A stretch of DNA of 20,580 bases from a virus. Positions 1 through 9,200 of this stretch are shown piece after piece (position 1 is the stretch's first letter; every line of letters starts with the position of its first letter). The DNA is taken from IMG/VR virus record IMGVR_UViG_3300031623_000065, positions 1 through 20,580 of that record; one strand, written 5' to 3'. The position numbers were made by a program, and so were the translations under genes. The notes below the pieces were generated by a model. The model made no database searches and was not told the DNA's origin. It was given only the letters and a program-made list of their open reading frames with translations.

Positions 1-1762
1 TGAAAATCCCCCGTGCTTCTGGGTCGGGAATTAATAGTGTTAGCTTGTGTAAGTTCTGCTGACTCAAAAAATACTGGGCCATGCCTTTAGGGTTTGCACT
101 TGAGGCTTCTATCTTTTTGGCCAGCACGTTAAAGGCAGCATTACGGAAGGCTTTTTTCTCTGACTCTGTTTTAAGTTTAGTTGAAAACTCAAAGAGCTTA
201 TCCATCGAATCACCGGAATCAAATAACTTCTGTCCAAGTTCGGTGGCATCTTTAAGTTCCATTTCTCCAGCATAAAGGTTCCGGGCTTTTTTATACTCCC
301 CAACAGTTTCTCCGATTATGTCCAGCATATCGTTATTATGTGTCCTCATTGAAGACGACATTGCCGTAACATTTGAGTCCGGGCTTAAAAAGCCCCGTCC
401 AAATTTTGTGTTGATTGCCTTCTTTACTTTATCAAGAGCATAAACAGGGAACTTATGCCCCTTCGGGAAACCACCTTTGGGCATAGGTAGGAGGGTTACT
501 GGGGGTTTATCATTTGCAGCTATTTTTATTGCCCTCTTGTATGCCGACTTAAATTCTGGCATTAGGAACAGATCGTTTAAACGTGTGTCGGACACGTCCC
601 TCATTTTACCCTTCTTATCATAAAAAGCAGCATCATAATCTGTATCAGATGCTTTCTTTGCTGCATCCCTTGTTTCCTTAATAGTCTGTTTTAAAGACAC
701 TCTCTGTCCACCTGTGGCATCTTGGAGGAAGAGTTCAAGGTGGTCACGTACTCCAGCAGCACGTTTAACCAGTGCTTTCTCTGCTGCATCAGGTACTTTA
801 TCTCCGTGCCTCATTATTGTGCCTGCCAAGTTCTGACCCTTCTTACCCAAAAGGTCAACCTCCATTACCTCATCTCCTAGTCCCAGCCTTTCATACTCGT
901 TAAGTTTTGTCTCTTTCTGAACCAGAGTGAGACCATCCTTCTGGTCAACTTCTTCCAGCATCTGCTCACCCTTTATCTCTGCCGTGGTGAGGTCTTTCTT
1001 GGAAGTCTTGCCGAATAGTTTTTTGATTGGAGAAACAAGTTTTTTGACAACCCATTTGGCTACTGGGACTGCCACTACTCCAGCAGCACCACCAACTCCA
1101 CCGAGCATCATACCTTTAAGTGTATTTTCATCTTTGGCTGCTGCCACTCCTCCTCCTTCTGCTACTCCGATCCCAGACCCCGTGCCAACACCTTTAATTA
1201 TATTCTTTGCCGTTTGTCCTGCCACTGGACCAAGTGCAGGGACTGCAGTTGCTATTGCTTTACCTGCTCCTGCTCCTCCTAATATCCCTCCTGCTATCTC
1301 TGTGCCCATTGCCATCTTCGGGTTCTCATCTCTCCATTGTTTATCTTCGGCTTGTACGGCATCAACGGATTCTGAAAATGTTTCTACTTCTGACTCATCT
1401 TTCCACGGCATATTCTTGGCTGCCCATCTTCCTACTGCCCGTGCTGGCACTGCCAACCCGAATGTGGCACCTGTCATAAGAGAGTCTCCTGCCTTGTTAA
1501 AATACTCCAGACCACCCTGAACACTATTCCAAAATCCACCTTCTTCTTCTGCCTGTTCTGCTGGCTTCACCTCATCTTTTGCCGTTTGCTTATTAACAGC
1601 CGTAGTGAAAGACTCAGTAGTGTATCCCCGTTTCTTTAAGAACTTGGCTATTTCTTCTTCTGCCATGTCATTTTCACGAGCATATAAAACCCTTCCTGTA
1701 ATATCTGGCAGGGTCGTAAACCTCATCTTTGTCTTATTATGAAATGTTTCTCCTGTTTCCAT
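1..1762 (-). CDS. Putative internal/ejection virion protein 4 (partial)
   Basis: Open from ATG 1762 to the window edge, 587 codons without a stop; the C-terminus is missing. The N-terminus is MRFTTLPDITGRVLYARE (13-30), then a helical region and the segment SLMTGATFGLAVPARAVGRW (94-113) with WRDENPKMAMGTEIAGGILGG (143-163), a pattern common in long phage ejection proteins. Residues 151-240 are a glycine-zipper type hydrophobic region (AGGILGGAGAGKAIATA, GVGTGSGIGVAEGGG, MMLGGVGGAAGVVAVP) that could insert into the host membrane. The rest is charged and helical. Translation is coupled to the previous gene (TAATG). A channel-forming role in DNA entry is inference. The large plus-strand frame at 927-1520 is its antisense shadow. 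Confidence 0.78.
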   Translation of the reverse strand, partial: METGETFHNKTKMRFTTLPDITGRVLYARENDMAEEEIAKFLKKRGYTTESFTTAVNKQTAKDEVKPAEQAEEEGGFWNSVQGGLEYFNKAGDSLMTGATFGLAVPARAVGRWAAKNMPWKDESEVETFSESVDAVQAEDKQWRDENPKMAMGTEIAGGILGGAGAGKAIATAVPALGPVAGQTAKNIIKGVGTGSGIGVAEGGGVAAAKDENTLKGMMLGGVGGAAGVVAVPVAKWVVKKLVSPIKKLFGKTSKKDLTTAEIKGEQMLEEVDQKDGLTLVQKETKLNEYERLGLGDEVMEVDLLGKKGQNLAGTIMRHGDKVPDAAEKALVKRAAGVRDHLELFLQDATGGQRVSLKQTIKETRDAAKKASDTDYDAAFYDKKGKMRDVSDTRLNDLFLMPEFKSAYKRAIKIAANDKPPVTLLPMPKGGFPKGHKFPVYALDKVKKAINTKFGRGFLSPDSNVTAMSSSMRTHNNDMLDIIGETVGEYKKARNLYAGEMELKDATELGQKLFDSGDSMDKLFEFSTKLKTESEKKAFRNAAFNVLAKKIEASSANPKGMAQYFLSQQNLHKLTLLIPDPEARGIF

Positions 1763-3915
1763 TATTCCAAATCTGCTGCTGTTGTTGGTTTACCTTTTTG
1801 ATCGTCCTCCTCACTGCCAGCTTTCCTTGTGCCATCCTCATTCCACCACTTAGTAGCATCATCCCCCCATACTGCATCGTTGTACCCTGCTCCTTTTGAG
1901 AACATATTCCGGGTGAGGCCGAGGTTAAAATTGGCATCCGTGAGCAATGTTTCTAATTTAATTCTTAAAGAGGCTGGTGTGTCTTTATCGGAAACAAAAA
2001 GTGGTTCAGTGAATTTTAATTCCCCGTCTGTCATCTGGGAACCAATCAACTCATGTCTCTTGGTCAAGTTGGCCATTGTTGCAATGGCCTTAAACTTCTG
2101 GAATATAGGATGCTTGGCTTTTTCAGTAATTTGCCCATACCAAAACCCGACCTCTTTTTCAATTATTGCCGTCTGCTTGGGGTCATTAATCATGGCAAGT
2201 GCTTCTTTAGCAGCACGTCTTACCCCCATGTCACTCTGATACTTTTTCAGAATTGATGCTGGTGCTTGTATTAGTTTCTTCCCCTCTTTCTGCATATAGT
2301 CATGGGCCTGTTTAAGTGCTGCCATCGGATCATCCTTGTCAATCCTCAACCCACGAATAATATCTTTTTGATCCTGAGTAAATTCATGGTCTGCATATAG
2401 CTTTTTCAGTTCCTTGCCTATTTCCTCATCTGCATCACTGTTTAAAGGTTCAACCCATGTGCTAAAATCCTTCTCCACCATTTTTGTTACTTTGCCATCT
2501 GTAACCTCTAAAAAGGCAACTCCTTTTGGCAGCCTTGCAGTCTCATTACCTTCAAGAAATTCTTCAGCAGAAATATATTGTGTCCTGTCCTCATAGTTCT
2601 TTGCCATCTGTGACATCTTGGCAGTATGGGCATATTTTTCCCTATTTAATTTCTCTTGGGTCCATTTATTATCTTTTGCCCGTTGAAGCATCTCCTGAGT
2701 TTTATCCGATTCGTAATTATCCTGTTGTTGCTGGAAGTCAGATTCTCTTAGCTCAAGGGTATTATATGCTATATCTAATCTTTCTTGTGCCATCCCAAGC
2801 TCAATCCCTTTTGTTCCGAAAGGTATAAACTTGTTGCCTTCTGTGGTGAACCCTTGTAATTCCCCCTTGTCATTAACAGCAGCAGCATTTGCTTCAGCAG
2901 GCCAATTTAAGTTCTTTAAATTAGTATCGGTTGAGAATTGCTGTTTATTAAGATACCTGAAAGTAGCAGCTTCAGCAGGGGGTTCCTCAATATCTGTTTG
3001 TCCGAGGTCTTTTATTTCTTCACCAGTATCATCAAAAAGAATTGTTCTCATCTGGAACGTGCCATCTTCTTGTTTTACTGCTATATTCTCCCGGTAGGTA
3101 TTCTTTTTTGTGACGGTATCCTCAATAGCTGCTCGTTTTATTTCCCCACCCTCACTTATCTGCCATACTTGGTCAACGGGGATTTTCTCTGCTCTTTTTT
3201 CGGCAGTAGTCATAAATTTCCACGTCCCATCCTTTTTCGGAGAGGGTAACACAGAAATCGTTCCGTCTGGTTTACGTTGATACATCTGCCCCTCAATCAA
3301 CCCCTCCAATTTTATCTCGGCAGGAGTAAGCATCTTAGTTTTCTCCTTCTTCTTCTCCTTCTCCATGATCCGTTTAGCAAGGTAAGACGATGCTTCTTTA
3401 GGATTTTTCATATAAAATCTGAGCATAGATTTTTGCTCCGTAACAGACAACCCCAACTCATTCATCATCTGGGTAAATGAAGCCTGATCCTGTTCCTGTA
3501 TCCTTATATCATCCTCTGCCTTCAACTTGGCATCGAGTGCAGTCTGCTCTGCCTGCTGTCTCTCGTAAAGTGCTGCTTGTTCGTTTTGATTCAGGGCATC
3601 TTGGTCGTAGTATGCTTGCATGCCATGTGGGATAGCATGACCAATAGACTCACCCAGGGACATAGGGTTCCGACTCCACCCTGAATTTCTCAGCAGGGAA
3701 GCACCAGCAGATAAGGCTGCTGCCCGGAGAGGATCAAAGCCTCCTTCCTCTTCTTCTTGTTCATCCTCTTCCTCTTGCTTTGCATCCAGCAAACCTTGCA
3801 GTTTCTTATTCTTAGCGTTACCTTCACTATCTATTGCAATACCTTCTGTTGGATACAGCATTGCATAAAGCTCTTTTTCTTCTGCTTCTTCTTTAGGGGT
3901 TAAATTTAAGGCCAT
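1762..3915 (-). CDS. Putative internal/ejection virion protein 3
   Basis: 717 residues. After an acidic start with an EEEDEQEEEEGGF run (48-60), a short motif at about 65-105 (RAAALSAGASLL, then SLGESIGHAIPHGMQAYYDQ) is frequent in large phage structural proteins of the internal-core or tail-tip type. Residues about 105-215 form a long Gln/Glu/Ala-rich coiled coil, and another helical stretch with many Gln/Asp/Lys residues lies at about 390-450. The C-terminal third is mixed helix. It starts two bases after the previous stop with AGGA upstream, and its TAA overlaps the next ATG (TAATG). The role is inferred; no peptidoglycan hydrolase domain is visible. Confidence 0.72.
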   Translation of the reverse strand: MALNLTPKEEAEEKELYAMLYPTEGIAIDSEGNAKNKKLQGLLDAKQEEEDEQEEEEGGFDPLRAAALSAGASLLRNSGWSRNPMSLGESIGHAIPHGMQAYYDQDALNQNEQAALYERQQAEQTALDAKLKAEDDIRIQEQDQASFTQMMNELGLSVTEQKSMLRFYMKNPKEASSYLAKRIMEKEKKKEKTKMLTPAEIKLEGLIEGQMYQRKPDGTISVLPSPKKDGTWKFMTTAEKRAEKIPVDQVWQISEGGEIKRAAIEDTVTKKNTYRENIAVKQEDGTFQMRTILFDDTGEEIKDLGQTDIEEPPAEAATFRYLNKQQFSTDTNLKNLNWPAEANAAAVNDKGELQGFTTEGNKFIPFGTKGIELGMAQERLDIAYNTLELRESDFQQQQDNYESDKTQEMLQRAKDNKWTQEKLNREKYAHTAKMSQMAKNYEDRTQYISAEEFLEGNETARLPKGVAFLEVTDGKVTKMVEKDFSTWVEPLNSDADEEIGKELKKLYADHEFTQDQKDIIRGLRIDKDDPMAALKQAHDYMQKEGKKLIQAPASILKKYQSDMGVRRAAKEALAMINDPKQTAIIEKEVGFWYGQITEKAKHPIFQKFKAIATMANLTKRHELIGSQMTDGELKFTEPLFVSDKDTPASLRIKLETLLTDANFNLGLTRNMFSKGAGYNDAVWGDDATKWWNEDGTRKAGSEEDDQKGKPTTAADLE

Positions 3916-3916
3916 G

Positions 3917-4810
3917 CTATCCTAGTCCTTTAGGGGTGTAACGGGGGTTTACGGGTCTTTGTGAAGCAGCAAGCAGGCCCGGAAATGAAGCTCTCCCCAT
4001 CTTGACTCCTGCTGATGGAGCATTTTGTACGGGTGTGTTTCTGTTAGACCCTGTGAGTAGGTCTGTTGCTATCTTGATGCCAGCTTGTTTGCCCTTTGAA
4101 AAAGGTTTATGCTTTTTCTTGTCATCATCTGAGGAGAATAACCCATCGAAAATAGAAGTTTGGTCTATGCTTTCACCGGGCTTCTCCATCTTATCAGGAC
4201 CAAGATCACCCATAGCATTTATCATATTTTCCCTGCCTATTCTATCCAATTCAGATTCACCTTCCCCATCTACTGTTGGTTCCCGTTGGTTTCCATCCAT
4301 ACCATGAGGTCCGAGTATTCGTTTTTTCCTGTACTCTTCCCCTGCCAATTTATTCAAGTATCTATTTTCACCTTCAGTATCAGCAACATCCCGGTATTCC
4401 TTTTCCTCCGGAGAAAACAGACCACCAACATAATCTCCAGCCTGTCCTAAATATGAGCCTAATTTGTCACCAATGGAGTCTCCTGGTGGATTTTCCATTG
4501 CTGCAAAGTCTTCCTCTACTTCCCTTCTACCCATGTATTCCCTACCTGTTTGGTCTAAAGGACTTTCACCTTCTGCAGATAGCAATGAACCTGTTTTCGA
4601 TATAGGTGGAGAACTTTTAGGGGCAGCTAAGACGGCATTCATTTCAGCAATTTCCTTGCCCTCAAAATCACCTTCGGCATGCTCGTCCTCATCTTCATCA
4701 TCCCACCAACTTTTCATTGCTCCTATTGGGTCAAAATCGTGGGTGCCCGATAGGAAACTATTGGGGTCAAACGAATATTCTTTGTTTTTGTTCTTTCTGC
4801 CAATTTTCAT
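3917..4810 (-). CDS. Putative internal/ejection virion protein 2, internally duplicated
   Basis: 297 residues, highly charged, with no catalytic motif. It contains an internal duplication at a spacing of 103 residues: EGESPLDQTGREYM (80-93) matches EGESELDRIGRENM (183-196), MENPPGDSI (105-113) matches MEKPGESI (208-215), and GLFSPEE (130-136) matches GLFSSDD (223-229). The C-terminal 60 residues are basic and Pro/Ser-rich, ending NPRYTPKGLG. AGG lies five bases before the ATG. Location between two ejection-type proteins suggests that it belongs to the same set, but no family is recognised. Confidence 0.65.
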   Translation of the reverse strand: MKIGRKNKNKEYSFDPNSFLSGTHDFDPIGAMKSWWDDEDEDEHAEGDFEGKEIAEMNAVLAAPKSSPPISKTGSLLSAEGESPLDQTGREYMGRREVEEDFAAMENPPGDSIGDKLGSYLGQAGDYVGGLFSPEEKEYRDVADTEGENRYLNKLAGEEYRKKRILGPHGMDGNQREPTVDGEGESELDRIGRENMINAMGDLGPDKMEKPGESIDQTSIFDGLFSSDDDKKKHKPFSKGKQAGIKIATDLLTGSNRNTPVQNAPSAGVKMGRASFPGLLAASQRPVNPRYTPKGLG

Positions 4811-4818
4811 AATTACCT

Positions 4819-5949
4819 TTAGCTAAGTAGTGAAGCCCCACCAGCAGCAAGACCTACATACGGATTGCCAGTGGCAGCCCATCCTGATAGACCTGCTCCG
4901 ATAGCACCTCCTAGTTTACTGCCCTTTCCCCCTCCTCCTCCGGTCATAGTGGTTTTTGTACCAGAAGGGGCACCACCTAAAACATTTGATGCAAACATAG
5001 TGTTATTCTTGTCCCAATCTCGTTCCTCAATATAATCTCCATAATCTATATCCTTTTGGTTCTGATCCCGGCCCTCTATATCTGCACCAACATTAGAAAG
5101 CATACCAGCATCCTCATACCCTGCTGCTCTTCCTCTATCAGTTGCATCTGTCATTCTTCCTGCACCCCTGTCTCGTATGTCCATATCTTTGTGCCCGGAT
5201 GCTACATTGTATTTATCAGCATCTCTTGCTGAGTTCATGTCGTATTTCTTCATGTCAGAAGCCTGGGCATAACTTTTTTCCAATGCACCTGAAACCTGCT
5301 GGCCCAACCCTCGTTGTACTTCTCCCATCATGGCAGCATTCTCCAATGCACCACGGGAACCCATACCTGCTCCTGCCATCTGATGCTGGGCCTGTAATGC
5401 CCCCCTTTGTTGTTGCATTGTATTCATTGCATTTTTTTGCATTCCACCAATCACATTCTTAGTATGTGGTGACATATACTCATCTACTCCTTTGCCAGCT
5501 AGGAACGACTGATCTCCTACTTTGTCAGATGCATAACCAGTAGCAGCCTCACCAACTCCAGCAGCATCTGTATATGCATCTTGACCAACTCCTTGCATAT
5601 CTCGGACTCCCTTATGGGCACCCTTAGTGTCATCAGACATGCCAGCTAATCTGTCACCTTCGTATCCTTCATAACCACGATCCATCACCTCTCCAGCCTT
5701 ATCAAATACTTCTCCCCGAAATTCCTTAACTGCTGGATCAAGTTCTGACGTTGTTGTTGAGGGTGGTGGAGCCTTGCTACCACCTAGCAGGCCGGACAGG
5801 AAATAACTCTTGAGACCAGTCTTTTTATCCTTTGTCCCTGAACCTCCAAAGTATTGTAATATCTTTCCTTCTCTTGGAGTGATGTGTGCCAGCATGTGCC
5901 CTTTTGGACCGTTTGACTGTAGCCAACTTTGTGATGGGTTTTTATTCAT
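4819..5949 (-). CDS. Putative internal/ejection virion protein 1
   Basis: 376 residues. The N-terminus has the pattern HMLAHITPREGKIL...GGSGTKDKKTGLKSYF (19-50), common at the start of proteins ejected with DNA in short-tailed phages. Residues about 158-210 carry YMSPHTKNVIGGMQKNAMN, a QQQRGALQAQHQ helix and GAGMGSRGALENAAM, again typical of such internal proteins. The middle is Asp/Gly/Arg-rich and probably helical, and the C-terminus is Gly-rich (TGGGGGKGSKLGGAIGAGLSG) and could insert into membrane. AGGAA precedes the ATG. It is the first of four consecutive large helical or Gly-rich proteins after the nozzle gene, a gene order matching the internal-core genes of podoviruses. Confidence 0.75.
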   Translation of the reverse strand: MNKNPSQSWLQSNGPKGHMLAHITPREGKILQYFGGSGTKDKKTGLKSYFLSGLLGGSKAPPPSTTTSELDPAVKEFRGEVFDKAGEVMDRGYEGYEGDRLAGMSDDTKGAHKGVRDMQGVGQDAYTDAAGVGEAATGYASDKVGDQSFLAGKGVDEYMSPHTKNVIGGMQKNAMNTMQQQRGALQAQHQMAGAGMGSRGALENAAMMGEVQRGLGQQVSGALEKSYAQASDMKKYDMNSARDADKYNVASGHKDMDIRDRGAGRMTDATDRGRAAGYEDAGMLSNVGADIEGRDQNQKDIDYGDYIEERDWDKNNTMFASNVLGGAPSGTKTTMTGGGGGKGSKLGGAIGAGLSGWAATGNPYVGLAAGGASLLS

Positions 5950-5972
5950 TTTCTCGTTCCTGTTAGAGTCTA

Positions 5973-6236
5973 TTATACATGAGGATTCGTTGATGTTATT
6001 GGTCTGTTTCCTACAGTTGTCACGGCAGTAGCACTGAGTGATCCTGCATCCGATACTACAATTTTAAAATAGCTGCCATTCGGTGACCTGAGTATAACTG
6101 AGCCTGTATCAAATACATTGTCCCTGGAGGTTTTACACGTTATTGCTTCCTCCGAAATAATTAATGAGGACAGGTCATACATATACTCCGGCTCATATTG
6201 CTCCGGAGGATTCGGTAATGGCTTTTGTGTCTTCAT
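5973..6236 (-). CDS. Small virion-associated protein, unknown
   Basis: 87 residues. The first 30 are polar with Pro/Glu/Tyr (QYEPEYMYDLSSL), then a beta-rich end: VILRSPNGSYFKIVVSDAGSL and ATAVTTVGNRP. This 'dG-yy-i-v-d-G-L-a-t' style pattern is seen at the C-terminus of several small phage structural proteins, so a virion role is likely, but the exact family is not recognised. It is coupled to the nozzle gene by an ATGA overlap and followed after 23 bases by the first ejection-type protein. Confidence 0.65.
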   Translation of the reverse strand: MKTQKPLPNPPEQYEPEYMYDLSSLIISEEAITCKTSRDNVFDTGSVILRSPNGSYFKIVVSDAGSLSATAVTTVGNRPITSTNPHV

Positions 6237-9200
6237 CTTTTCCCCGAAGCTGCTGCCTCAAAACGGACCTCTCCAAATCTCCACTCTTGGTCAAAGGGTG
6301 ATTCCACTCTCAAAATTGCTTGACGATCAGTGAATCGACAATCCGTGTACCCATCACTCTCCAGGGTGAATGGTCCATGAGTATCACCTGGTGCGTCTGG
6401 TGTTTTCCCCGTTACAATTTTCATACGGAGTCCATTGCTTCCGGCATCCGTATCGGTCAAAATAGAGTTTACGCTCATCATCTTATTTCCACCAGCAATT
6501 TCTATTGCACCAGTTTCTGCATAACACAAGTGATCCTCTGTTGCCACATTTGGGTGTGTGCTAGTAGAGACACCCTTTGCAACAACTCTATTTGCTTTAC
6601 CTGACAATGCATCAATATCTGCAGGAGCAGTCACTGAACTATCCCTTGGGACTGTTACATTATGAGTATCCGGGTCCATTTCATGTCTGTATAAGTATCC
6701 GTCACTTCCAGCCCATACAGGATAACCCAAAGCATCACTTGGCTCCATAGCAACTCTCTCTAATTCTCCGGTCACCCAATGCCCCTCACGATAACTATAT
6801 GTCACATAACGAGTACAAACGCTATCACCTTCTTTTGGATAGAACCACGAAATTTCACCAAATTCCCCATTATGTCCTGCTGCTATCAGTCCCTCTACAT
6901 CCAGGTTAATATCTGCAAAGACGTAATCTGCCACCTCACAACTAAGCTCCTTTATATATCCTCCTGTATAACTCCAGAAACGTCCCCTGCTCATCCAGGC
7001 TACAAAGTCGGCACTGCCAGCAATGCTTTTCATTCCTACGGGACCTGCACCTTCTGTTAGACGTTCTACCCCATAGACATAGGGGGGGCCAAGGTAATTT
7101 GTCCTCCAAACATCTGAAGTGGTGAAAATCAAAACACCATACCTTGTCTTAAATCCTCCAATGATCCGACCCTTAGTCTGGAGGTCTAAATCTCCTGCTG
7201 TATTAAGTAAGGAGGGACTAAAGTCTGTGAGTGATTCCTGGGACCCCCATTGGATCGTTCTATGTGCTCCGTCTGGAGCAAGGATCATTATATGTCTTTC
7301 CGGAGTAACCAATACTGCCACATTAGACCCTACGGGAACTCCAGTTGAATTAGCTACATCCTGTAATGCAATCGGGGCAGTTGCAGTTTGAGTTGCATTA
7401 TTAAAGGATATTGCACCACCTGTTCGACTTTCCCATGTATTTTCTCCATAACTTGGAGTAGTAAATGCTAATGCAGTTCCACCGTTACTTGTTGCAAGTT
7501 TAAATGTGTCAGTAGTCTTGTCTCTAACATATAAATCTGTGTAGGGAGGGACTCCTACTGGCAAGGCTCCAAGAGATGAAACCTGTATTATACTTCCGTC
7601 AATAAGTCCAGGAGCAGTAGATGTAATAGTTGAGTCAATAGCTTTTACAGTAATTGTTGCAACATTTACTGTGTTACCGGGATCAGTTAATAGGATTGTG
7701 TCATTAACTGAATACCCACTTCCTGCAGATGTGATTGCCACACTACCCAAATTATTTACTGTTGAGGTAACAACCGTAAATTTTGCCCCTGAACCAGAAC
7801 CAGTGGTAGATGATGAAGTACTCGTTTGAATTACATTTGTGTGTGTTTGTCCACTCTGCCAAGGAGCTAGGTTTGCACCGGAAATTGTCCATGTATGTGT
7901 CCCAGAACCTACAGTGGTAAGTGCTAATGCAGTCCCATTGGAAGTGGCTGCAAGTTTAAATGTATTTGCAGTCTTGTCTCTAACGAATAAATCTGTGGCT
8001 GCCGTAAGTCCTACAGGTAAGGCTCCAGATGAGGAAACTTGGACTTTATTTGTGTCAATAAGTCCATGTCCAGTAGATGTAATAGTTGGATCAAGAGTAC
8101 CTACTGTAAGTGTTGCAACATTTACTGTATTACCAGGATCAGTTACTAATATAGTGTCTCCAACAGCATACCCAGAACCAGCAGTTGTGACTGTTGCTGC
8201 AGACAAGTATGTACCCGATGATGCTGTAATTGTAAATTGTGCTCCTTGACCACCACCGGAGGTGCTAGTTTGAGATACAGTATTGTATGGGCCAGCCTGC
8301 CAAAAAGCCAGGTTTGCCCCCTCGTTTGTCCATGTGTGTGTCCCGGAACCTGGAGAAGTAAATGCTAATGCAGTCCCGTTTAAACTGGTTGTAAGTCTAA
8401 ATGTATTTGCAGTCCTGTCTCTAATATATAAATCAGTGGAGGCCGAAAGTCCTCCGGGTAATGATCCAGTGGTAGAAACCTGTACTCTATGTCCATCTAA
8501 AAGTGTATGCCCAGTAGATGTAAGAGTAGTGTCAGTAGGACCTACCGTAAGTGTTGCAGTCTCTGTTCCTGTGATATGTGGCAGGGTTGAGGGAGCACTC
8601 CCCGGATCAGTTAATACAATAGTGTCGTTTTCGGCATATCCACTTCCTGCAGTTGTGACGGTTACTGACTTTAAGTCTGTGTCAAGTGGGTCTTGAAACG
8701 ACAAATGCTGATAGTGATAACTGCCGGAAGCAGAACCATTAGCACGGGTAAGTTGTATTGTTGTTGAATTAGTTATGGATGCAATATAAGGCTGAATAAA
8801 CGATCCAAATGCATGATGCCCCATATCTCCATATAAACCATGTACTAACATACCTACAGAAAGATTAGAAGTATCCCCACAATCGATGCGAGTATTATAG
8901 TGCCAAACACTGCAACTTGATACAACAAGACCTAATTGGGTTACAACCGTAAATTTTGCCCCCGAACCAGAACCAGAAGTGCTAGTTTGGGATACATTAG
9001 TCCATGTTTTTTCAACTAAGGTTGCATTGCTAGCTGGGTTCCCACATTCCCATTGACCTGAAGTGGTGGAGGTAGTAAGAACAGCAACTCTACAAGTAGC
9101 ACCACCAGCCGGAGGATTAGGAAATGTTAATACATCTCCTATCCTATAACCAGTTCCAGCATTTTGTATTGTAACATTATTTACATCACCACCAGAACTA

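Noticed and set aside
927-1520. Plus-strand open frame of 197 codons, rich in Pro/Ala/Ser
   Set aside because: It is antisense to the well-supported minus-strand ejection protein; the Pro/Ala richness mirrors the Gly/Ala glycine-zipper codons on the other strand.
7839-8696. Two plus-strand frames of 136-137 codons with similar products
   Set aside because: Their similarity only reflects the repeat modules of the nozzle gene read in antisense.
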